Assembly (NCBI GenBank): GCA_019105125.1
Contig: JAHRWO010000379.1
Span: 1-6,259 of the forward strand
Length of the DNA stretch: 6,259 nucleotides
From: Flavobacterium sp.
GTDB lineage: Bacteria > Bacteroidota > Bacteroidia > Flavobacteriales > Flavobacteriaceae
Reading direction: 5' to 3'
Every line of letters begins with the position of its first letter. Positions within the stretch are counted from its first letter, which is position 1. The translations under genes were made by a program, and so were the position numbers. Below the pieces are notes generated by a model. The model was given only the letters and a program-made list of their open reading frames with translations, was not told where the DNA came from and did no database searches. This document shows positions 1 through 5,563 of the stretch, piece after piece.

Positions 1-61
1 TCAAATATTTATCAAATTAACAATTTAATCTTTCTAAACTTATCACCAAACTAGTATACAA

Positions 62-94
62 AATTTCTAAATTCTAATTTCTAAATTCTAATTT
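62..94. repeat. 14-nt AT-rich tandem repeat upstream of pheT
   Basis: The unit AATTTCTAAATTCT occurs at 62-75 and again, identically, at 76-89, followed by a partial third copy (AATTT) to 94. It ends just before the pheT promoter box and covers the place where a -33 element would lie. The rest of 1-101 is AT-rich and shows no convincing coding sequence on either strand. Whether the repeat has a function is unknown. It may be slippage-derived filler or a small member of a flavobacterial intergenic repeat family. Confidence 0.75.
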
Positions 95-101
95 TATAAA
101 G

Positions 102-109
102 TATCTTTG
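102..109 (+). promoter_or_regulatory. pheT promoter, Bacteroidota -7 box
   Basis: TATCTTTG is an exact match to the Bacteroidota -7 consensus TAnnTTTG. It lies 22 nt before the pheT ATG, so transcription should start around 114-117 with a leader of roughly 15-18 nt. The usual -33 TTTG is not clear: TTTC at 78-81 is the nearest candidate with acceptable spacing. There is no Shine-Dalgarno sequence before the ATG, only an A-rich run, which is normal in this phylum. Confidence 0.7.
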
Positions 110-131
110 CGGTTTAAAATTCGATACAAAA

Positions 132-2561
132 ATGCGTATATCTTACAATTGGTTAAAACAATTTATCAAAACCGATTTAAAAACTGAAGAAATTGCTGAC
201 ATTCTAACTGACTTAGGTTTAGAAGTGGAAGGCGTTGATACATATGAAAGTTTAAAAGGAGGTTTACATGGCGTTGTTATTGGTCATGTTTTAACATGCG
301 AAAAACATCCTGATGCTGATAAACTAAAAATCACAACCGTTGATTTGGGTGATGGAAACGCGCCTGTTCAAATTGTTTGTGGTGCTCCAAATGTAGCCGT
401 AGGTCAAAAAGTTCCTGTGGCGACTATTGGCACCAAATTATTTGACAAAGACGGAAACGCATTTGAAATTAAAAAAGGAAAAATCCGCGGACAAGAAAGC
501 CACGGAATGATTTGTGCTGAAGACGAGTTAGGTCTTGGGGATAATCATGACGGAATTATGATTTTGAATGAAGACTTAAAACCAGGAACGCCAGCCTCAA
601 AAGTTTTCGAAATCGAAACAGATAAAGTATTTGAAATCGGTTTAACTCCAAATCGTGCTGATGCGATGTCACACATGGGTGTTGCTCGCGATCTACGTGC
701 TGGATTATTACAAAAGGGAACTACTTCTGAATTAATTACACCATCGGTTAGTAAATTTAAAGTAGAAAAACGTACTTTAAAAATCGATGTAAAAGTTGAA
801 AACGAAAAATTATCGCCAAGATATTGTGGGGTAACAATTTCGGGAGTGACAGTGAAATCCTCTCCAAATTGGTTGCAAAACCGTTTGAAGGCAATTGGAT
901 TAACTCCCAAAAACAATATTGTAGATGTTACCAATTACGTTTTACACGAGTTAGGGCAACCCTTACACGCTTTTGATGCTGCTCAAATTAAAGGAAATAA
1001 AGTCATTGTAAAAACAGTTCCGGCTGGAACAAAGTTTGTAACTTTAGATGATATCGAACGTACACTTCATGAAGAAGACTTAATGATTTGTGACGAAAGT
1101 GGTCCGATGTGTATAGCAGGTGTTTTCGGAGGAAAAACTTCGGGAGTTTCTGAAAAAACACAAGCTATTTTCTTAGAAAGTGCTTATTTTAATCCGGTTT
1201 CGATTAGAAAAACAGCAAAAAGACATACATTGAGTACCGATGCTTCTTTCCGTTTTGAAAGAGGAATCGATCCAAGTATTACTGAGTACGCTCTAAAACG
1301 TGCAGCTCTATTGATTCAAGAAGTGGCGGGTGGCGAAATTACTTCGGATATCGTGGATATTTATCCTAAAAAGATTGAAGACTTCAGCGTTTTTATTCAT
1401 TTCAACAAAGTGAATAAAATCATTGGTGAAGAAATTAAACCAGAAACAATTAAGAAAATTTTAGCGTCTTTAGATATCAAAGTTAACAGTATTACAGAGG
1501 CAGGTCTAGGATTAACCATTCCATCTTACCGTGTAGATGTTACTAGAGAAATTGATGTAATCGAAGAAATTTTACGTGTTTACGGTTATAACAATATCAA
1601 AATTCCTTCTAAGGTAAATGCTACTACAGCAAATTCATCAAGAACGGAAGAATATAAAGTTCAAAATATCATTGCCAACCAATTGTGTTCATTAGGTTTT
1701 AACGAAATGATGGCAAATTCACTAACTATGCCAGATTACGTAAAACTCTCAGAAAACTTAAAAGAAGAGTTCAATGTAATGATGTTAAATCCATTGAGTA
1801 GTGATTTATCTTCGATGCGTCAATCGTTATTATTCTCAGGATTAGAAGCGGTTTCTTTCAACATCAACAGAAAAAGAAGCGATTTGAAATTCTTTGAATT
1901 TGGAAAAAGCTACCACAAAATGCCAGGTGGTTATGATGAAAATAAACATTTGACATTATTGGTAACCGGAAATCGTCAGAATGAAAGTTGGACAAACGCA
2001 CAATCAAAATCTGATTTCTTCTTATTCAAAGGATATGTCAATACGATTTTAAGTCGTTTAGGATTGGATAAAAAAGTGATTTCTTTACCTTTTGAAAATG
2101 ATGTTTTTGCGGAAGGATTAGCCTTAGCCGTTGGAAAAGAAGTGATTGTAGAATTTGGAACCGTTAAAAAATCAATCTTAAAATATTTTGATATTAAACA
2201 AGAAGTTTTGTATGCTGATTTTGCTTGGGATAAAATTCAAAAATACGTTTCTAACAAAATCAAGTTTACCGATATTCCAAAATATCCTGAAGTTCGAAGA
2301 GATTTAGCTTTATTATTAGATGAAAACGTGAAATTTGAACAAATCTATAACATTGCAAAACAAACCGAAAAAGGCTTACTGAAAGACGTGAACTTATTTG
2401 ACGTTTACCAAGGAAGCAATTTACCAGAAGGTAAAAAATCCTACGCTGTAAGTTTCATTTTACAAGATGATTCAAAAACCCTAACCGATACTCAAATTGA
2501 TAAAATTATGAGTAAGTTACAAGGTAATTTTGAAACACAGTTAGGAGCGAGTTTGAGATAG
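132..2561 (+). CDS. pheT: Phenylalanine--tRNA ligase beta subunit
   Basis: This is the beta chain of the cytoplasmic alpha2-beta2 phenylalanyl-tRNA synthetase, which charges tRNA-Phe; beta carries tRNA-binding and editing functions and needs the alpha chain (PheS) for catalysis. The 809 residues match the full bacterial length. The domains run in the standard order: an N-terminal SYNWLKQF start, an EMAP-like tRNA-binding domain (about 42-155, with GAPNVAVGQKVP at 84-95), a B3/B4 editing domain (about 220-395, with NIVDVTNYVLHELGQPLHAF at 262-281 and IAGVFGG at 328-334), a B5 domain (about 415-485) with the expected magnesium ligands D469, D475, E478 and E479, a catalytic-like core (about 490-705, with FFEFGKSY at 587-594), and a C-terminal ferredoxin-fold anticodon-binding domain (about 712-808, with YPEVRRDLALLL at 718-729). 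The ATG at 132 starts the conserved N-terminus. The gene has its own promoter and terminator, and pheS is not adjacent. No truncation or missing key residue was seen. Confidence 0.98.
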   Translation: MRISYNWLKQFIKTDLKTEEIADILTDLGLEVEGVDTYESLKGGLHGVVIGHVLTCEKHPDADKLKITTVDLGDGNAPVQIVCGAPNVAVGQKVPVATIGTKLFDKDGNAFEIKKGKIRGQESHGMICAEDELGLGDNHDGIMILNEDLKPGTPASKVFEIETDKVFEIGLTPNRADAMSHMGVARDLRAGLLQKGTTSELITPSVSKFKVEKRTLKIDVKVENEKLSPRYCGVTISGVTVKSSPNWLQNRLKAIGLTPKNNIVDVTNYVLHELGQPLHAFDAAQIKGNKVIVKTVPAGTKFVTLDDIERTLHEEDLMICDESGPMCIAGVFGGKTSGVSEKTQAIFLESAYFNPVSIRKTAKRHTLSTDASFRFERGIDPSITEYALKRAALLIQEVAGGEITSDIVDIYPKKIEDFSVFIHFNKVNKIIGEEIKPETIKKILASLDIKVNSITEAGLGLTIPSYRVDVTREIDVIEEILRVYGYNNIKIPSKVNATTANSSRTEEYKVQNIIANQLCSLGFNEMMANSLTMPDYVKLSENLKEEFNVMMLNPLSSDLSSMRQSLLFSGLEAVSFNINRKRSDLKFFEFGKSYHKMPGGYDENKHLTLLVTGNRQNESWTNAQSKSDFFLFKGYVNTILSRLGLDKKVISLPFENDVFAEGLALAVGKEVIVEFGTVKKSILKYFDIKQEVLYADFAWDKIQKYVSNKIKFTDIPKYPEVRRDLALLLDENVKFEQIYNIAKQTEKGLLKDVNLFDVYQGSNLPEGKKSYAVSFILQDDSKTLTDTQIDKIMSKLQGNFETQLGASLR

Positions 2562-2565
2562 TGTT

Positions 2566-2589
2566 CAGTTTACAGTCGCAGTTTACAGT
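2566..2589. repeat. Two-copy CAGTTTACAGT tandem repeat
   Basis: CAGTTTACAGT occurs at 2566-2576 and 2579-2589, a 13-nt period with two spacer bases. It begins 4 nt after the pheT stop codon and ends just before the terminator stem. From memory, CAGT-rich short repeats of this type (CAGTTTACAGT / CAGTCGCAGT) are scattered through Flavobacterium intergenic regions. The function is unknown, and this copy is too short to form its own strong hairpin. Confidence 0.7.
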
Positions 2590-2591
2590 AT

Positions 2592-2629
2592 AAAAAAACT
2601 CCCGATTCAAATGAATTGGGAGTTTTTTT
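2592..2629 (+). terminator. Strong intrinsic terminator after pheT
   Basis: A near-perfect palindrome is centred between 2610 and 2611. The core stem ACTCCCGATTCA (2598-2609) pairs with TGAATTGGGAGT (2612-2623) with a single G-U pair. It is extended by seven A at 2592-2598 opposite seven T at 2623-2629. The GC-rich base followed by a T-run fits a rho-independent terminator for pheT. Because an A-run mirrors the T-run, it would also work on the other strand. It ends 37 nt before the next gene's start, so the downstream genes need their own promoter. Confidence 0.9.
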
Positions 2630-2654
2630 ATCACAAAATTTCCTTAAAATTCAC

Positions 2655-2662
2655 TATTTTTA
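2655..2662 (+). promoter_or_regulatory. Possible -7 box for the DUF2520 operon
   Basis: TATTTTTA matches the Bacteroidota -7 consensus TAnnTTTG at all but the last base. It ends only 4 nt before the ATG at 2667, which would give a nearly leaderless mRNA. No -33 TTTG is visible at the usual distance. The call leans on context: the strong terminator at 2592-2629 implies that the following genes need a promoter between 2630 and 2667, and this is the best candidate there. Confidence 0.4.
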
Positions 2663-2666
2663 CCCC

Positions 2667-3425
2667 ATGATAAAAGTCGTTTTAATAGGTTCAGGAAATG
2701 TTGCCCAACACTTAATTCAAGTCTTGTTGCAGGCTAAAAATGTGGATTTGGCTCAAGCATTTGCTCGCAACCCAAATCATTTATTGCATTTGCTTCCTGA
2801 AGAAAAAATCACATCTGATTATAATAAAATTATTGAGGCTGATTTGTACATTATTTCGGTTTCAGATAATGCCATTTCGGAAGTTTCTTCGCAATTACCG
2901 TTTGAAAATCGTTTGGTAGTGCATACTTCTGGAACTTCAGATATTTCAGTATTGCATGATCAGAATCGAAAAGGCGTTTTTTATCCATTACAAACCTTCA
3001 CCAAAGGCAAAGAAATCGACTTCTCTCCTATTCCCATTTGTTTAGAAGCTGAAAAAGAATCGGATTATCAACTTTTGGAAAAATTAGGCAATTGCATTTC
3101 ACAAAAAGTAGTCCGAATTTCTTCGGAACAACGAAAAAGTTTACACGTAGCTGCTGTTTTTGTTTGTAATTTCGTGAATCATTTGTACCACATTGGGAAT
3201 GAAATTTGCACAGAAAACAACGTCCCATTTGAAGTATTGCATCCGTTAATTCAGGAAACAGCTCATAAAATTATGGAACTTTCTCCGAAAGAAGCACAAA
3301 CGGGTCCGGCTTTACGAAACGATACCAAAACCATTGAAAAACATTTAGATTTCTTAGAAAATCCTGAATATAAAAACCTATATCAATTACTTACACAATC
3401 GATACAACATGTCAAAAAGTTATAA
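2667..3425 (+). CDS. Rossmann-like and DUF2520 domain protein
   Basis: A 252-residue cytosolic protein with an N-terminal Rossmann-type nucleotide-binding fold and a C-terminal all-helical DUF2520 domain. The dinucleotide-binding glycine motif GSGNVA is at 8-13, directly after the first beta strand. Further family marks are VSDNAI at 65-70, HTSGT at 86-90, FYPLQTF at 105-111, a helix RKSLHVAAVFVCNFVNHLY at 156-174, and QTGPALRND at 211-219. The layout resembles NAD(P)-dependent dehydrogenases such as pyrroline-5-carboxylate or ketopantoate reductases, but the substrate and reaction are not known to me, and NAD(P) binding is inferred from the motif. The open frame extends upstream to a TTG at 2616. 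That codon lies inside the terminator hairpin and the extra 17 residues precede the conserved fold start, so ATG 2667 is preferred. The 3' end overlaps the next gene by 17 nt, suggesting translational coupling. Confidence 0.9.
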   Translation: MIKVVLIGSGNVAQHLIQVLLQAKNVDLAQAFARNPNHLLHLLPEEKITSDYNKIIEADLYIISVSDNAISEVSSQLPFENRLVVHTSGTSDISVLHDQNRKGVFYPLQTFTKGKEIDFSPIPICLEAEKESDYQLLEKLGNCISQKVVRISSEQRKSLHVAAVFVCNFVNHLYHIGNEICTENNVPFEVLHPLIQETAHKIMELSPKEAQTGPALRNDTKTIEKHLDFLENPEYKNLYQLLTQSIQHVKKL

Positions 3426-3936
3426 AGAACTCATGAATCAAATTACCACTTTCATCTTCGATGTAGATGGAGTGTTAACTGACGGAACTATTCACGTAAC
3501 CCCAACAGGCGAAATGCTTCGCAATATGAACATCCGAGATGGTTATGCTATGAAAGCTGCTATTGAAAATGGCTATACCGTTTGTATTATTTCGGGCGGA
3601 AGTAACGAAGGTGTTCGCGTTCGCTTGAGAAATTTAGGAATTACTGATATCCATTTAGGCGTTCCAAACAAAGTAGAAACGTTTAAAGAATTCACCGATA
3701 TTTACAATATCCAACCTGAAAACGTGTTGTACATGGGAGACGATATTCCAGATTATCACGTAATGCAATTGGTAGGTTTACCAACGTGTCCACAAAATGC
3801 TGTACCAGAAATCAAAGGAATATCCAAATACATTTCGCATGTAGAAGGCGGAAAAGGTGCCGTTCGTGATGTGATTGAACAAGTGATGAAAGTACAAGGC
3901 AAATGGATGGAACATTTTGATGCGAAGTTTGATTAA
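3409..3936 (+). CDS. KdsC-like HAD-superfamily phosphatase (type C0)
   Basis: A 175-residue capless HAD phosphatase resembling 3-deoxy-D-manno-octulosonate-8-phosphate phosphatase (KdsC/YrbI); the family usually forms tetramers. All four HAD motifs are visible: DVDGVLTDG at 18-26 (nucleophile D18, acid/base D20), IISGGS at 60-65 (S62), lysine K88 in motif III, and GDDIPD at 110-115 (metal ligands D111, D112). The C-terminal GGKGAVRDV at 147-155 is the tail that completes the neighbour's active site in KdsC tetramers. It should therefore be an active magnesium-dependent phosphatase. The substrate is uncertain: the motif II loop reads SGGS where E. coli KdsC has TGRK, and no KDO-pathway gene lies nearby. 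ATG 3409 gives the N-terminus MSKSYKEL that I remember from flavobacterial orthologues; a second ATG at 3433 is possible. It overlaps the DUF2520 gene by 17 nt. Confidence 0.9.
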   Translation: MSKSYKELMNQITTFIFDVDGVLTDGTIHVTPTGEMLRNMNIRDGYAMKAAIENGYTVCIISGGSNEGVRVRLRNLGITDIHLGVPNKVETFKEFTDIYNIQPENVLYMGDDIPDYHVMQLVGLPTCPQNAVPEIKGISKYISHVEGGKGAVRDVIEQVMKVQGKWMEHFDAKFD

Positions 3937-3949
3937 AAGTTGATTTTAA

Positions 3950-3987
3950 CGCAAAGAGCGCAAAGACTTTTCGCAAAGGACGCAAAA
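3950..3987. repeat. CGCAAAG short-repeat element
   Basis: CGCAAAG occurs at 3950-3956, 3959-3965 and 3972-3978, with a variant CGCAAAA at 3981-3987, spaced 9, 13 and 9 nt apart. Positions 3958-3974 also form an imperfect palindrome (GCGCAAAG / CTTTTCGC). The element begins 14 nt after the HAD phosphatase stop codon. I recall similar strings of CGCAAAG separated by short spacers in the intergenic DNA of many Flavobacteriia. It lacks the T-run of a terminator, so read-through into the next gene is plausible. Function unknown. Confidence 0.8.
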
Positions 3988-3988
3988 A

Positions 3989-4028
3989 ACTTAGTGTGAC
4001 TTTGTGATTTACTTAGTGAAACTTTGAG
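3989..4028. repeat. 22-nt degenerate tandem repeat, second half of the element
   Basis: Two copies of a 22-nt unit starting ACTTAGTG begin at 3989 and 4011. The first 18 positions match at 15, and each copy contains an ACTTTG core (3999-4004 and 4021-4026). ACTTTGTG and ACTTTGAG are close to the reverse complement of the CGCAAAG units upstream; for example 3972-3978 can pair with 4000-4006 using one G-U pair. The two repeat blocks therefore look like the arms of one decayed inverted-repeat element filling most of the gap before the prenyltransferase gene. Confidence 0.65.
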
Positions 4029-4053
4029 TAACAATATTATAGCAAAAAACAAA

Positions 4054-4977
4054 ATGAAATACTTAAAATTAATTCGATTTCAAAATCTACTATTACTAGC
4101 CTTTATGCAGTTGGTTTTTCGATATTTATTTTTAAAACAATCCTATGTTGATTTAGCTTTAACCGATTTCAATTATATTTTATTAGTAATTGCAACCGTT
4201 TGCATAGCAGCTGGTGGCTATGTCATCAATAATATTATGGATCAAGATACCGATGAAATTGCCAAACCTCAAAACCGTGTAGTTGGGATTTCGATTTCGG
4301 AAACTGTGGCGTATAATTGGTATATTGGATTGACAATTGTTGGTGTTGGAATTGGGTTTTATTTGTCAAATGTGATTTACAAACCTACTTTCGCTTCTAT
4401 GTTTATTTTGGTGGCGACCTTACTTTATATGTATGCTACGAGTTTCAAACAAATTCCTGTCTTAGGTAATGTTGTAGTGGCATTAATGCTTTCAACGAGT
4501 ATCATCATCATTGGATTATTTGATATTTTACCCGCAATTGATGTAGAAAATCGTTTCCGAATGAAAGAAGCGTTCGATATTTTAATGCATTATGCCGTTT
4601 TTGCTTTTATCATCAATTTGATACGTGAAATTGTTAAAGACATGGAAGATATGGATGGCGATTATCAATCAGGAATTAACTCGTTGCCTATCGCTATCGG
4701 AGTTCAAAAAACGAAGATAATTGTTGGCGTTTTAACCATAATTTCAATTGGAATTTTAGTTTATTATGTAAATTCTAATTTATTCGAATTGGATTATGTC
4801 GTATATTATACAATGATTTTAATCGTTGGACCACTCATTTATTGTGGAGTAAAATTACTGAATGCTAGTGCAAAAAAAGAATTTCATCATTTGAGTTTGG
4901 TCTTGAAAATGATTCTCTTTTTCGGAATTTTATCGGTTGCTGTTATTGTTTTCAATTTAAAATTAACCCATGCTTAA
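4054..4977 (+). CDS. UbiA-family prenyltransferase, probable geranylgeranylglycerol-phosphate geranylgeranyltransferase
   Basis: An integral membrane prenyltransferase of 307 residues with about eight or nine hydrophobic helices. Both aspartate motifs that bind the magnesium-diphosphate of the prenyl donor are intact: NxxxDxxxD (N59, D63, D67) and DxxDxxxD (D196, D199, D203, in a loop followed by SGINSLPIAIG). Flavobacterial orthologues are usually named geranylgeranylglycerol-phosphate geranylgeranyltransferase, which would attach a second geranylgeranyl chain to make an ether-lipid core. That acceptor is an inference from family naming; a quinone-type or other acceptor cannot be excluded from sequence. 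The frame opens at TTG 4024 inside the repeat element, but the first ATG at 4054 begins the conserved MKYLKLIRFQNL and follows an A-rich stretch, so it is preferred. The 3' end overlaps maf by 8 nt. Confidence 0.88.
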   Translation: MKYLKLIRFQNLLLLAFMQLVFRYLFLKQSYVDLALTDFNYILLVIATVCIAAGGYVINNIMDQDTDEIAKPQNRVVGISISETVAYNWYIGLTIVGVGIGFYLSNVIYKPTFASMFILVATLLYMYATSFKQIPVLGNVVVALMLSTSIIIIGLFDILPAIDVENRFRMKEAFDILMHYAVFAFIINLIREIVKDMEDMDGDYQSGINSLPIAIGVQKTKIIVGVLTIISIGILVYYVNSNLFELDYVVYYTMILIVGPLIYCGVKLLNASAKKEFHHLSLVLKMILFFGILSVAVIVFNLKLTHA

Positions 4978-5563
4978 AGACAAACTCAATACAATCAATA
5001 TTATTTTAGCTTCGGGTTCACCCAGAAGACAGCAGTTTTTTAAAGAAATGGATTTGCATTACACCATTCGCTTAAAGGAAATTGAAGAAATCTATCCCGA
5101 GTATTTGCAAGCCGAAGAAATTACCAATTTCTTAGCCGAATTAAAAGCCAATGCCTTCGAAAACGAACTAAAAGAAAACGACGTATTAGTTACAAGTGAT
5201 ACAATCGTTTGGTTAAACGGAAAAGCGTTGGGCAAACCAAAAGATTATGATGATGCCTTTCAAATGTTACAACAATTGGCTAATCAAACGCATGAAGTGA
5301 TTACATCTGTTTGCTTGAAATCTATGGACAAAACAGAGGTTTTTCATTGTGTGACAAAAGTTACTTTTGCCAATTTATCTGATGAAGCAATCAGATATTA
5401 TCTTGATAATTACCAACCTTTTGACAAAGCCGGAAGTTACGGAATTCAAGATTGGATTGGTTTAGTCGGAATTTCAAAAATTGAAGGTTCGTATACCAAT
5501 GTAGTAGGTTTACCCACAGAAATGCTATTTCAAAAACTGATGAATTATGCAAAAACTAATTAA
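4970..5563 (+). CDS. maf: Maf-like nucleoside triphosphate pyrophosphatase (probable dTTP/UTP type)
   Basis: A 197-residue cytosolic house-cleaning enzyme that hydrolyses non-canonical or excess nucleoside triphosphates to the monophosphate and pyrophosphate. The N-terminal substrate loop LASGSPRR is at 13-20, the catalytic-type TSDTIVW at 75-81 (D77), LGKPKD at 87-92, FDKAGSYGIQ at 151-160, and GSYTNVVGLP at 173-182. The SDT triad and the KAGxYGIQ motif place it with the YhdE/B. subtilis Maf group (dTTP, UTP and modified pyrimidines) rather than the YceF group; that specificity is inferred from motifs. Length is normal. The ATG at 4970 overlaps the prenyltransferase stop codon by 8 nt, and its own 3' end overlaps the channel gene by 17 nt, so it is almost certainly co-transcribed and probably translationally coupled. 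Confidence 0.95.
   Translation: MLKDKLNTINIILASGSPRRQQFFKEMDLHYTIRLKEIEEIYPEYLQAEEITNFLAELKANAFENELKENDVLVTSDTIVWLNGKALGKPKDYDDAFQMLQQLANQTHEVITSVCLKSMDKTEVFHCVTKVTFANLSDEAIRYYLDNYQPFDKAGSYGIQDWIGLVGISKIEGSYTNVVGLPTEMLFQKLMNYAKTN

Noticed and set aside
1..54. Possible C-terminal tail of an upstream plus-strand gene (open frame from base 1 to a TAG at 52-54)
   Set aside because: Only 17 codons of highly AT-rich sequence with no recognisable motif; chance openness is equally likely.
545..934. 129-codon minus-strand open frame inside pheT
   Set aside because: It is antisense to a fully conserved region of pheT, shows no recognisable domain, and has no promoter or neighbour supporting it.
2616..2666. 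Upstream TTG start extending the DUF2520 protein by 17 residues
   Set aside because: The TTG is in the descending arm of the pheT terminator, the added residues come from the T-run and AT-rich spacer, and the conserved Rossmann fold begins right at the ATG at 2667.
3028..3228. 66-codon minus-strand open frame inside the DUF2520 gene
   Set aside because: It is antisense to the conserved DUF2520 domain, its composition looks like a shadow frame, and it has no family resemblance.
3972..4006. Possible terminator between the HAD phosphatase and UbiA genes (CGCAAAG pairing with CTTTGTG)
   Set aside because: A 7-bp stem with a 21-nt loop and no T-run does not make a credible intrinsic terminator; it is better explained by the repeat element.
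3995..4026. Possible promoter for the UbiA gene (TGACTTTG or AAACTTTG boxes)
   Set aside because: Both miss a conserved TA base of TAnnTTTG, and CTTTG strings here belong to the repeat, so there is no independent support.
4024..4053. Upstream TTG start extending the UbiA protein by 10 residues
   Set aside because: The TTG lies in the ACTTTG core of the intergenic repeat. The conserved N-terminus starts at the ATG at 4054.
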